A stretch of 64,000 nt of DNA. It comes from Chimonanthus salicifolius (Eukaryota > Streptophyta > Magnoliopsida > Laurales > Calycanthaceae). The stretch is taken from positions 35,760,631-35,824,630 of the forward strand of contig CM023539.1 of NCBI GenBank assembly GCA_013350335.1, read 5' to 3'. Below, in pieces: positions 52,326 to 64,000 of the stretch. The stretch's first letter is position 1; every line of letters starts with the position of its first letter. The notes beneath the pieces were generated by a model that saw only the letters and a program-made list of their open reading frames with translations, searched no databases and was not told where the DNA came from. The position numbers were made by a program, and so were the translations under genes.

Positions 52326-52700
52326 TAACTTGATCAGTTTTGGGTGATAAAAAAAATGATTGTACCATATGCAAAATGGAGATGGGAGATTGTACCATAT
52401 GCAAAATGTTTTCCAACTAAAAACCTGTTATAATACCATGTTCTTTTTCTTCTTAATCATTCTTAAGGAGTTTACCAGAAGAGTAGAGAGCAAAGAGGAA
52501 AGAGAAACTGTGTGGTTTAGACCTCCATTACCTGTAAAGAGGCCTTTAGGGGATTAGCAAGTAAGATGAAAAATCAGGGACTTAAGATACATAGAAGAGT
52601 CTGTTGCCTCTGTTTCAACCCAAATTTCATTTATCTGAGTACAACAAGAAATTCCAATGTACCATATCGACTTCTTTTTCCGTAGTCTACTTTGATTGCC
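52325..52700 (+). repeat. Second copy of the RING gene 3' flank, interrupted
   Basis: tttgggtgataaaaaaaatg, then after an extra stretch of about 180 bp gatacatagaagagtctgtt and accatatcgacttctttttc, repeat the sequence at 49549-49740 in the same orientation. The RING coding region is not repeated. This may be a partial duplication of the locus end, later separated by the LINE insertions. Confidence 0.8.
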
Positions 52701-53740
52701 ACAGATATGTAGATAAGTTTTCTTGTACTCTACACTCCAATAGAGATTTCAAGTGATTAATGAAAAAGATAATTTAAAAGGTAAAAATTGTATAAGATGA
52801 GATGTGAAAATGTCCATGTCTCTTGAAAAGTTGGCAGTCAAATACGTGATTGACATTTAGCATTGTGGGGTCGTTGTTGATGGAAATTGTCTAACAACAC
52901 AAATTGATTGAATAAGATTTAAGAGTTAGTGTGGTAATGATGATGTGCTCTCACTTTCATTATTTTACTTAGAAATAGATATCATTAAATTTAAAGTAAG
53001 AAGTTTTGGTTAGAGCCACCTTCATCGCCATCTAGGTATGGATTCACCCCCTCTAATATGGTTTAAAATACGGCCGATATGTATCTCATTGTTTAGGGAA
53101 GGTGCAACGCACTGATACTAACTAATGCTGGTTTTTTTATTTTTATTTAAAAAAAATTGTTTCAACCGATTTTTGAGTTATTTTCACCAATATTTTCAAA
53201 TTAAAAAAGGTTTAAAAGTAAGTTATTCAATTTTTAGAGTTATTTTCATCAATTTTGACTATTTTAAGTTATTTTCATTATTTTTTTTGAGCATCAGTTC
53301 TAAGATAATTCCAAAGTTTTTTGTGAAAATAATATAATGAAATAATACCAAGTACTTATGGAATTAAATAGAGATCTGGTAATGTCATTCCCATAGTTTG
53401 TAAGTTGTTTATGTGGTTTTTTAAGATTTTTTGTAAATTCTTTTTGATAAAAGACGAGATTTCTAAGATACTTTTTATTTTCGAGTTTCTTGTAAAAAAA
53501 TGAATTAAATGATATACAAATGTTTTTACAATTAAATGAAGAACCATTATTGTGATTGGTAGAGTTTAAGGGTATGTGTAATTTTTTAATATTCCAACAT
53601 TTTTATGAAACTCAAAAAATTTTACAATAAAAAATCATATATAACATACTAATATTATACTTTTAATTAAATTTGAGTATAGTTAATTTGAATTGAACCG
53701 ACTTTTTAAAACATGAAGAGAAAAAGGAAGGAAGGGTGTC
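52701..53740. other. AT-rich intergenic stretch
   Basis: Long T and A runs and no convincing gene. The short open frames here are compositional. Confidence 0.5.
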
Positions 53741-54060
53741 GGAATTCTTAGAGCTGAAATAGGGTCGAGTCGGGTTGGGTTTTATGGAACCTAACCCGAC
53801 TCGACCCGAGCTATTGATTCAAAATTCTCAACCGACCTGATCCAAATTTTAACCGGACTCAAATTGAATTCTGATCCGATCCGCATTTTGAATCCATTTT
53901 AGCCGGGTTGAATTGGGTCGAGTTAGGTGGGCCAGGTTAACTTGAAAATTCCTCAAGATAACCCGACTCGAATTTTATGCGGATTTTTGTCTTCTCAACC
54001 CAACCTGACCTACATGATTTCTCGGGTCGGATCAAAATTGGACCCGAGTTTAACCCCTAG
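53741..54060. repeat. Repeat rich in gggtcgg/cgacccg words with a local hairpin
   Basis: gtcgagtcgggttgggtt at 53763-53780 pairs with aacctaacccgactcgac, ending about 53804. Further cgggtt and aacccgac words follow in both orientations up to 54060. Such low-complexity inverted repeats are typical of small plant DNA elements of hAT type, but ends are not defined. Confidence 0.45.
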
Positions 54061-56051
54061 GAATTCTAATCCAAAAGACAAAATCACGTGGTCTGGACTC
54101 TAGTGAGCTACTCACGACTCAGGACTCAGGACTCAGTACTGAGAGAGCATGTTGCTTCGAGAAAAAGAGAATGTGAGGAAGATTAGGACGCCGAATAGGT
54201 ATCACCCATTGCCTTCTAATGGAGTAGAAACAACATTTAATCGTGCCCTAGCCACAAACCTTTCCTTTATTTACCCTTCCAGCGCTTTCCTATCCCTAAG
54301 TCTATGGCTTTTCCCCTTTTATTCATGTTACCTCCCTTATTGCATGTGATTACCAATTTTTTTGCTTTTCCCCCTCTTATGTACTTTCCCTCACTTCTCA
54401 CTTGTGATAACCAATTGCCCACGTGACCCTTACTTTTACCATATAGTTCTCCTTAAATTTAAAAATTTAAATCATAAAAAATTGTTGACATGGTTAAATG
54501 ATTTAAATAAATAAATATCGTTTGGAAATAATAAATATTCAACAAGAAATATGATAGATAGATGGTTTAGTTTGACATGTGGGCCCACTTAAATTATACG
54601 TGCTTATAAGGTTTATGATGATTCTAAATTAATCATGTCAAGATTAATGCAAAAAATTAGGAAGTGATGCATCTCTCTTAATGCCAAATTTAGTCAAATA
54701 ATAAAATTTTCCCTTTTTTAATCAAAACTTTGAAATAACATAAAACTAATTAGGATGACCTTATATATAATTTTATACACGTAGGTTACATATAAATAAA
54801 ATATGTCTTGTCCTTGTTGTCCCCGTGTCATTACCCATGGCAGTATCTGGCCTTATAGCTGTTAGCTCTTTTTTCATTGAAAATGTCTATTGAATCAATT
54901 GATACTTGTGCAAAGAGTAGATTCACCTATCTAAGGGCCATGTCCAGTGAAATGATTTCCTATTTGAAGGGTAGGGAAGTTTCTTTTCCTCTCCAACTTT
55001 TGTATGTGTGGAAACATACAAACATGCCCTCAGTGCATACAATTTTTCCAATCTTTGCAAAAATTGATAGGAACTATTTCTGTTGATGGGTTGGCTGAAA
55101 GTAGTTCAACTTTCTAGACCCAAGGTCAAAACTATGATGTCAGAATAGGATAAATGAACAGCATCAATCAGTTCTAGTAAGTTTTGACACGGCTTGACCA
55201 GTTTAGACCTTCAGATATGGTTTGAAACAAAATGGATAGGTTTGGTTGGTTTCAACTGGCCAGTCCACCTGGCTAAAACCACTTATTTTCCAACTTCTGC
55301 CCTGACTCAATATCAGCTATCAGCTACCATGTACCTGTCTGCGTTGTTGTGACAGGGTTTGTGGTTGGCTGTGAACGTGTGGGTTAATTGAACTGCTTGC
55401 AATTGGAGTACATCCAAACTCATCCTTGGCATGGAAGCCCACCAAGTCTGTCTTTCACACGACTGTCATTTAGGGAGTTGTTTTAAAAGAAAAGAAAAAA
55501 AAAAAAGAAGGTTCCATTTACATGTTCAGTTGATGGCAAACTTGTGTCATCAAGAAACTACTAATATTCCACAAATTTCTAGATTAAATTGATTTTCTTT
55601 GGCATCGCAGGTTTTTTGATGAATGCTCCATTGATTCTGATCATTTATTATTCTGTAATAGGGCTTTTATTTGTGGTAGTCAAATCCTCTTTTTTTACTG
55701 TCCTCCCATCTATATATGATCACACACTAGATCATTAAAAATAAGACATGCAATAAGCAGCAAGAGGAAGTAATTACAGAGGAGTAGCGTTCTGTAAAGA
55801 TTTTTTGATGATTTTCACGAGTACATTTTTTTCTGTAGCCCCTATCTGCAGTTTCTTGACAATTTCCAAGCATGTTTTCTTATGATACAAAATCCCATGT
55901 TCAGATATATAGATATGTAACACATGAGATGTCAGACACAATGTCTAGACAAATCTAGAGGTAGAAATGTCCTTGCATTTTTGTGAAAAAAAAATTAAAT
56001 TACATTAGTATGAGAACGTGAAAGAACAAAATTTGCACAAGCATACCTAGG

Positions 56052-57538
56052 TGTTGGTACCTCAATTTTTTGCAAATTGCTTAAAGCAGACATGATCTGA
56101 GTCTCTACAATATCTATCCAATATAACTAAAGAAGTCTAAGAAGGTGTATGAAAGATCGCGATGGTTTAGACTCTGACTTTATATGGTTTAGTCATGACT
56201 CATGACAAATTGGACCTCATATGGGTTGATCAAATGAAGGCCCAACTAAATCCAACAAGATCCACAAGGATTTGGACATTAAAAAGTTCAATCAATCAAA
56301 AGGATGACATAAATTATTTGAAATGCCTAAGGAGATACTGCTGATATATCTAAGGGCTAAGAAATGCTCCAAAGGAGATGGATCATTTATTGCATAGTTT
56401 ATGTAAAGATACAAAATGGGGCCTACTCATGATGATCATACAATCATGACTTGAGAACTGCCTTTCAAACACAAATTACAGACCATCAATAGGATGCATA
56501 TATAAAAAGATACAAGTCGTGACCCACCTATAATGATCACTTGATCATCACTTTGATATGATTTTAGAGATCCTTAAATTAGCTTCCTGACATGACTTAC
56601 GAACTTTAAATTTGAGTTAGGATGAAAAAGTTATGGTTGAAAACTTGAAATACCAAAACTGTTTAGTATGGATGCATCCACTTTGCATAATCAGATAGTC
56701 AATTTGGCCTTCTATCACAAAAGTGGTACTGGTATTGTAGTCTAGACAAGGGAGAAATGTGCCAAAAACTAAGCTTCTTTGAAAAGAAATGAAAACTTTT
56801 GAACAACATGTGCGATTCTTAACACTGCATCTAGTGGTTTCCAGAACTGCACCTTGCTGAACCACACCCAGTGGTTTCTAGAACCAAGGAGGAACTGCAC
56901 CTTGGAGAACCGCAGTTAGCAGTTTTTCAACTAGTGGGTTTCAGTACCACACCATCCAGAATTGCACCTGGCAGTTCCCGAAACTGCTTCTAGCAGTTCT
57001 ACAACCAACAGTTCTAAAGATCTTCAACCTGTAAATAGGAATCCCTTGAGGCACAAATGCCACTTTTTGGCTAGAGATAAAATGGAATTTTCTGAAGAAC
57101 TTTACAAGCATCTGAAGTTCAATTGAAGAATCGATCCTTCAGGTTCTTTGGAGATGAGATCCTTCAGGGTCTTTGGATATGATCCTCCTGAATTCATCTT
57201 GAATTTGCAGAGATCCTTTGAACACCCTAAGGACTTCGAATCTCTTAAGTCTTTGAGGTTTCTTTTCAAAGTTCCTATAGTTCCAAAGTTTACAGCTCGG
57301 GGGACTTCTCTTTAATTCTTTCAAAAAAACGTATCTCTATATCACTCTCAAGGCCCTTGGAGATCTCCACAAACTGGAAGATAACTAGGAATTTCATTTT
57401 GTATTTTGAAACTGTACTCTATACTCTTGTATTCCAAAGTTAAAAATCTCCCAAAGAGGAGCTTAGATTTGGTACTTTCAAACTATTTGCACTCACATAA
57501 AAATCACAACAAATTCATTTTGAAATCTGTTTTCAACA
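56052..57538 (+). mobile_element. Possible solo LTR of about 1.5 kb (copy 2)
   Basis: Counterpart of 30631-32143 with the same tgttggtacc start and tttcaaca end and small indels. Same uncertainty about its nature. Confidence 0.35.
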
Positions 57539-58487
57539 CAAAGTACATAAGAATTTATTGCAATGCCATTTAGTGAGGTCACTAATTATATTAGAATAAA
57601 ATAATGACATAAAGAAAAAAAAATTCCCATACTTGCTATCCATCGAATTCCTAGCGGTTGTGTTGCCCCATTGTTGACATACCTGTTCGTGGTTTACATT
57701 ATTAGACTTGATTCAGCATTTTGATTGAAGATTTTTAAGTTGTGTTTACAAAATATTCAGACCGTTCCTTTTAAGAAAGCTCTTATCATGATTCATGGTT
57801 GGCCTTCCAAACTTAATTTCTTCTCGTTCTTTGCTATTTAGTTTGTTCCATGTTGACACTAGGATATATAGAATTACCAGTGCTCATTAATTTTACTTAT
57901 TAAATGCAAAGTGAGTAGTGGATAGCCTCTGTTTTCCAATGTTACATAATGTTTACATACAGTAATGGTGTGGAACATTTCTCACTGTTAGTGAAATGTG
58001 TTTTGGTTTATAAATTATAAATGGCCCTGCATGCAACAAGTCCTGAACTTGCTGATAATCAGGTCTAGTGGTCCATTGATTTGTAGTGATCCTGACTGTG
58101 GATCTAGTGGGCCCTACTACGGATGGATAATGAATACCCAAAAGTCTACCAAATTGTGTCTTGGTGGATACGTTCAAAGACTAACCAGTTGCTTCTACAA
58201 TTGAATTGAGGCTGATTAAATGATTTGATACAACCAACTTTTCTGCACTTTTTTTTTCAAAACAAAATTATTAACTTCTATATCTCATGCTTGAGTTAAA
58301 AGGGAAAGAATTTGCTTATTTTTGTGTTTTCAGTAATGGCGTGTTTCTTATGTCAGATGTCTAAATGACACAAAATTAGACAAATGAATAGGTTATTCTA
58401 TTACTTTTTGATTGAGTACAAAGTTTGTGCGATTGTAACACTAATTAAAAGTTCTTTTTTATTTCTTCCTTTTTTTTTTTTTTTGGT

Positions 58488-61400
58488 TGGGGTGGGGGGG
58501 GTGGGGTGTGGGGGAGGGATTAGAAGATGTTAATTTAAGAGCAAGAGGCATACAACCTAGCCTAGAGCTTGGATAGGAAGCCAAAGCTTAGAATTTTTTA
58601 TTGTTTATTTTATCACATTTTGGCCATATAAACACATTGCACGACTCTAACTAGCCCCAGTTTTCACTTCTTTTTTGAGGACCAAGCCCCAGTTTTTACT
58701 TTATTAGAAGGGAAGGGGCAATATGAACAAGCTAGCATTCAAAGGAAGCTGAGATTGAAAAGGGGGAAAAATGATAAAAACAAAATACACATGATTGATA
58801 CTAACTCCAATTCTCACTAAACTCATTTCTTTTGGCGTCTTTTTTTTTTAAAAAAACTGTTTTTAGAGGTTTACATTTTCTGTTACCCTCTCTAGAAAAA
58901 GCCAAAACATTTGCTGAGAAATGGGATTTTTGAACTGAATGCTTTTAATGGTCTATTGATTCTCCAACTTTCGCCTTAGTTTCCCCATTTTTTTATTGGA
59001 AATGAATTAACTTGGGGTAGTAGTAAAATTGGTAATTGCTTAGTTTGCAATAGGGGGGGGGGGGCGGGATTAGAAGATGTTAATTTAAGAGCAAGGGGCA
59101 TACAACCTAGCCTAGAGCTTGGATAGGAAGCCAAAGCTTAGAATTTTTTATTGTTTATTTTATCACATTTTGGCCATATAAACACATTGCACGACTCTAA
59201 CTAGCCCCAGTTTTCACTTCTTTTTTGAGGACCAAGCCCCAGTTTTTACTTTATTAGAAGGGAAGGGGCAATATGAACAAGCTAGCATTCAAAGGAAGCT
59301 AAGATTGAAAAGGGGGAAAAATGATACAAACAAAATACACATGATTGATACTAACTCCAATTCTCACTAAACTCATTTCTTTTGGCGTCTTTTTTTTTTT
59401 AAAAAACTGTTTTTAGAGGTTTACATTTTCTGTTACCCTCTCTAGAAAAAGCCAAAACATTTGCTGAGAAATGGGATTTTTGAACTGAATGCTTTTAATG
59501 GTCTATTGATTCTCCAACTTTCGCCTTAGTTTCCCCATTTTTTTATTGGAAATGAATTAACTTGGGGTAGTAGTAAAATTGGTAATTGCTTAGTTTGCAA
59601 TAAAAGGGGGGGGGGGGGGGGGGGGGTGGGGGGGAGGGATTAGAAGATGTTAATTTAAGAGCAAGGGGCATACAACCTAGCCTAGAGCTTGGATAGGAAG
59701 CCAAAGCTTAGAATTTTTTATTGTTTATTTTATCACATTTTGGCCATATAAACACATTGCACGACTCTAACTAGCCCCAGTTTTCACTTCTTTTTTGAGG
59801 ACCAAGCCCCAGTTTTCACTTTATTAGAAGGGAAGGGGCAATATGAACAAGCTAGCATTCAAAGGAAGCTAAGATTGAAAAGGGGGAAAAATGATACAAA
59901 CAAAATACACATGATTGATACTAACTCCAATTCTCACTAAACTCATTTCTTTTGGCGTCTTTTTTTTTAAAAAAAACTGTTTTTAGAGGTTTACATTTTC
60001 TGTTACCCTCTCTAGAAAAAGCCAAAACATTTGCTGAGAAATGGGATTTTTGAACTGAATGCTTTTAATGGTCTATTGATTCTCCAACTTTCGCCTTAGT
60101 TTCCCCATTTTTTTATTGGAAATGAATTAACTTGGGGTAGTAGTAAAATTGGTAATTGTTTAGTTTGCAATGGGGGGGGGGGGGGGGGGGGGGGGGGGAT
60201 TAGAAGATGTTAATTTAAGAGCAAGGGGCATACAACCTAGCCTAGAGCTTGGATAGGAAGCCAAAGCTTAGAATTTTTTATTGTTTATTTTATCACATTT
60301 TGGCCATATAAACACATTGCACGACTCTAACTAGCCCCAGTTTTCACTTCTTTTTTGAGGACCAAGCCCCAGTTTTTACTTTATTAGAAGGGAAGGGGCA
60401 ATATGAACAAGCTAGCATTCAAAGGAAGCTAAGATTGAAAAGGGGGAAAAATGATACAAACAAAATACACATGATTGATACTAACTCCAATTCTCACTAA
60501 ACTCATTTCTTTTGGCGTCTTTTTTTTTTAAAAAAACTGTTTTTAGAGGTTTACATTTTCTGTTACCCTCTCTAGAAAAAGCCAAAACATTTGCTGAGAA
60601 ATGGGATTTTTGAACTGAATGCTTTTAATGGTCTATTGATTCTCCAACTTTCGCCTTAGTTTCCCCATTTTTTTATTGGAAATGAATTAACTTGGGGTAG
60701 TAGTAAAATTGGTAATTGCTTAGTTTGCAATAGGGGGGGGGGGGGGGGGGGGGCGGGATTAGAAGATGTTAATTTAAGAGCAAGGGGCATACAACCTAGC
60801 CTAGAGCTTGGATAGGAAGCCAAAGCTTAGAATTTTTTATTGTATATTTTATCACATTTTGGCCATATAAACACATTGCACGACTCTAACTAGCCCCAGT
60901 TTTCACTTCTTTTTTGAGGACCAAGCCCCTGTTTTCACTTTATTAGAAGGGAAGGGGCAATATGAACAAGCTAGCATTCAAAGGAAGCTAAGATTGAAAA
61001 GGGGGAAAAATGATACAAACAAAATACACATGATTGATACTAACTCCAATTCTCACTAAACTCATTTCTTTTGGCGTCTTTTTTTTTTAAAAAAACTGTT
61101 TTTAGAGGTTTACATTTTCTGTTACCCTCTCTAGAAAAAGCCAAAACATTTGCTGAGAAATGGGATTTTTGAACTGAATGCTTTTAATGGTCTATTGATT
61201 CTCCAACTTTCGCCTTAGTTTCCCCATTTTTTTATTGGAAATGAATTAACTTGGGGTAGTAGTAAAATTGGTAATTGCTTAGTTTGCAATAAGGGGGGGG
61301 GGTGGGGGGGGTGGGGGAGGGATTAGAAGATGTTAATTTAAGAGCAAGGGGCATACAACCTAGCCTAGAGCTTGGATAGGAAGCCAAAGCTTAGAATTTT

Positions 61401-62940
61401 TTATTGTTTATTTTATCACATTTTGGCCATATAAACACATTGCACGACTCTAACTAGCCCCAGTTTTCACTTCTTTTTTGAGGACCAAGCCCCAGTTTTC
61501 ACTTTATTAGAAGGGAAGGGGCAATATGAACAAGCTAGCATTCAAAGGAAGCTAAGATTGAAAAGGGGGAAAAATGATACAAACAAAATACACATGATTG
61601 ATACTAACTCCAATTCTCACTAAACTCATTTCTTTTGGCGTCTTTTTTTTAAAAAAAAACTGTTTTTAGAGGTTTACATTTTCTGTTACCCTCTCTAGAA
61701 AAAGCCAAAACATTTGCTGAGAAATGGGATTTTTGAACTGAATGCTTTTAATGGTCTATTGATTCTCCAACTTTCGCCTTAGTTTCCCCTTTTTTTTATT
61801 GGAAATGAATTAACTTGGGGTAGTAGTAAAATTGGTAATTGCTTAGTTTGCAATAGGGGGGGGGATTAGAAGATGTTAATTTAAGAGCAAGGGGCATACA
61901 ACCTAGCCTAGAGCTTGGATAGGAAGCCAAAGCTTAGAATTTTTTATTGTATATTTTATCACATTTTGGCCATATAAACACATTGCACGACTCTAACTAG
62001 CCCCAGTTTTCACTTCTTTTTTGAGGACCAAGCCCCTGTTTTCACTTTATTAGAAGGGAAGGGGCAATATGAACAAGCTAGCATTCAAAGGAAGCTAAGA
62101 TTGAAAAGGGGGAAAAATGATACAAACAAAATACACATGATTGATACTAACTCCAATTCTCACTAAACTCATTTCTTTTGCAGTCTTTTTTTTTTAAAAA
62201 AACTGTTTTTAGAGGTTTACATTTTCTGTTACCCTCTCTAGAAAAAGCCAAAACATTTGCTGAGAAATGGGATTTTTGAACTGAATGCTTTTAATGGTCT
62301 ATTGATTCTCCAACTTTCGCCTTAGTTTCCCCTTTTTTTTATTGGAAATGAATTAACTTGGGGTAGTAGTAAAATTGGTAATTGCTTAGTTTGCAATAGG
62401 GGGGGGGATTAGAAGATGTTAATTTAAGAGCAAGGGGCATACAACCTAGCCTAGAGCTTGGATAGGAAGCCAAAGCTTAGAATTTTTTATTGTTTATTTT
62501 ATCACATTTTGGCCATATAAACACATTGCACGACTCTAACTAGCCCCAGTTTTCACTTCTTTTTTGAGGACCAAGCCCCAGTTTTCACTTTATTAGAAGG
62601 GAAGGGGCAATATGAACAAGCTAGCATTCAAAGGAAGCTAAGATTGAAAAGGGGGAAAAGTGATACAAACAAAATACACATGATTGATACTAACTCCAAT
62701 TCTCACTAAACTCATTTCTTTTGGCGTCTTTTTTTTTTAAAGAAACTGTTTTTAGAGGTTTACATTTTCTGTTACCCTCTCTAGAAAAAGCCAAAACATT
62801 TGCTGAGAAATGGGATTTTTGAACTGAATGCTTTTAATGGTCTATTGATTCTCCAACTTTCGCCTTAGTTTCCCCATTTTTTTATTGGAAATGAATTAAC
62901 TTGGGGTAATAGTAAAATTGGTAATTGCTTAGTTTGCAAT
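58488..62940. repeat. Eight-unit tandem array (543-570 bp period) with poly(G) junctions
   Basis: Units begin at gattagaagatgttaattta at 58518, 59068, 59638, 60198, 60757, 61321, 61864 and 62407 and end at tagtttgcaa. Each junction is a G tract: runs of 12, 21, 27, 21, 10+8+5, 9 and 9 G, some interrupted by single t, c or a. Units are almost identical. Variants are shared non-adjacently: units 5 and 7 both have tattgtatatttt and aagcccctgtt, units 1, 2 and 4 share ccccagtttttac, and the g-c-ggg junction occurs before units 2 and 5. No open frame of note. The array is followed by agccttgtagtaaaagcc as in copy 1. Confidence 0.95.
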
Positions 62941-63124
62941 AGCCTTGTAGTAAAAGCCTTAATTTCTATCTAGTTTACATTGGTTCCTTGAACTGACTTT
63001 CAAATTCCTTTAGTGGCACCCATATATCAGTTTTACCATTTCAAGTGGAGATGCTGTTGTTAAAATTCATCTTCAAGGCACCCATTAGATGTGATTCCCA
63101 ATTTTTCTAAATGGGATTCTTACT

Positions 63125-63440
63125 AGCACACCATTCATCATGATCACATGCCAGAATCTTACTTATTTAGGTTAGCTTTCGAGTTTTGCTTCTCCATTTG
63201 ATCTTATCATAAACTATATCGTCATTCACTTCACTCATGTTTTTCTTTATTCCTTCCCTCCACGTTTTTAGTAGTCTATCTTTGCTCTTTGTGCCTACAA
63301 TTTGTAACCTCACTACTCTATGCACTTGGGCCATGTCTAGTCGTCTAATTAGATGTTCAAACCACCTCAAATGAGTTTTTCTCAATTTGTCATCTATAGG
63401 GGTTATTTTTAAACTTTCCTTATTGTAGTCATTTCTAACT
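63125..63440 (-). mobile_element. RTE-type LINE fragment, minus strand (copy 2)
   Basis: An open stretch of 72 codons gives [34 protein letters not shown] and [11 protein letters not shown], the C-terminal end of plant RTE ORF2. It is better preserved than its counterpart in copy 1. Confidence 0.65.
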
Positions 63441-63714
63441 CAGTTGCTTTAGGGCTAATCCACTCATCCAACACAGCCCACCAATCTCATAAGAAAACTG
63501 ATCTAGTTTGACCTTTTAATGGAAACATTGCCAAAGAGGCAAAGGCCAAGAGATGATCTTCAATTTGCCGAAAAAGCCACTTGCTTTGGAGATAGGGATT
63601 CGGTATTAAAATCCCTATTATTTCTTTCCAGTCAATTTGACTGAGAAACTGCTATAGGAGAAATCCTCCAATAAATTTGCTAAACAATCCATTCTATGAG
63701 TTGATAGAGACTGA

Positions 63715-64000
63715 AAGTTTTTGCAATTATACCTGCAATAATTTTTGGAGTATGGTGTTGGGCATTGAAGAAAAGATAAATAGACAAAGTTATGATGATG
63801 GAGATGTGCATGTTACGTTGGATGAGTGGATTAACTTTAAATAATAGAGTTAGAAATGATTGCAATAGGGATAGTTTAAAAGTAGCCCCTCTAGTAGACA
63901 TTGAGAGAAACTCATTTAAGGTGGGTTGAGAGGCTACATGTTGCAGGTATAAGGAAGGGGACTGAAGACAAAGGAAGGGATAAATAGAGACATGTATATA
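63715..64000 (+). mobile_element. RTE-type LINE fragment, plus strand (copy 2), cut by the window end
   Basis: Counterpart of 34395-34680, with the same [12 protein letters not shown] motif. It has lost about 45 bp around 63920 relative to copy 1 and has additional stops. Confidence 0.6.

Larger units (their letters stand above)
54140..64000. repeat. Segmental duplication, copy 2 (runs off the window)
   Basis: Same orientation and order as 28696-34747. It is about 3.9 kb longer because the unit present once in copy 1 is here an eight-unit array (58488-62940). Without the array the two copies have similar length. Just before the left edge is a triplet of cAGGACTC words (54111-54135) not found beside copy 1. 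Homology to copy 1 continues to the last base of the window. Confidence 0.92.

Noticed and set aside
58518..62940. A CRISPR-like repeat array
   Set aside because: Units are over 540 bp, with no unique spacers, in a plant nuclear context. It is a tandem satellite-like array.

Overview
The window is nuclear DNA from a flowering plant. It is AT-rich, introns are long, and nested retroelement remains dominate. Two genes can be read with confidence and a third is represented by its first exon only. The species cannot be fixed from the sequence; kilobase-scale introns and the repeat load suggest a non-model, probably woody, angiosperm.

Layout. (1) 1-1750: first coding exon, minus strand, of a chloroplast-targeted NAD(P)-binding protein of the At2g37660/At5g02240 type; its other exons are not visible. 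(2) 1.8-12.4 kb: repeats (two Stowaway-like MITEs, an L1-type LINE 3' end, a possible 3.2 kb solo LTR, small tandem duplications, a Copia-like primer-binding site). (3) 12.5-36.9 kb: an almost complete UFD1 gene, plus strand, with nine coding exons spread over 24 kb. Its start codon stands alone at the end of exon 2, and introns 2, 7 and 8 are about 4.4, 6.4 and 9.0 kb. They hold a Copia LTR, several LINE pieces, a 957 bp long-TIR transposon nested in a LINE, and a 6 kb block that recurs at the right end of the window. (4) 37-42 kb: RTE-type LINE remains and two very small LTR elements of TRIM type. (5) 42.3-46.4 kb: a 2 kb direct tandem duplication, each copy carrying a tRNA-derived SINE, abutting (6) 46.4-48.1 kb: a 1.7 kb palindromic element with CGAT-rich inverted ends and four tandem internal hairpins. 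(7) 48.9-49.4 kb: an intact single-exon RING-H2 E3 ligase gene with a duplicated N-terminal segment. (8) 50-52.7 kb: decayed LINEs and a second copy of the RING gene's 3' flank. (9) 54.1-64.0 kb: the second copy of the 6 kb block, in which one unit of about 550 bp has become eight tandem units joined through poly(G) tracts; homology is still running at the window edge.

The two main genes both belong to ubiquitin biology: UFD1 is the substrate-recruiting cofactor of the CDC48-NPL4 segregase, and the RING-H2 protein is a predicted ubiquitin ligase. I see no sign of co-regulation and treat their proximity as chance. The most unusual structures are the 1.7 kb palindrome immediately upstream of the RING gene, the duplicated block with its poly(G)-joined array, and the last UFD1 intron, where the exon phases do not match unless a 19-nt microexon is used or the gene carries a 1-nt frameshift.
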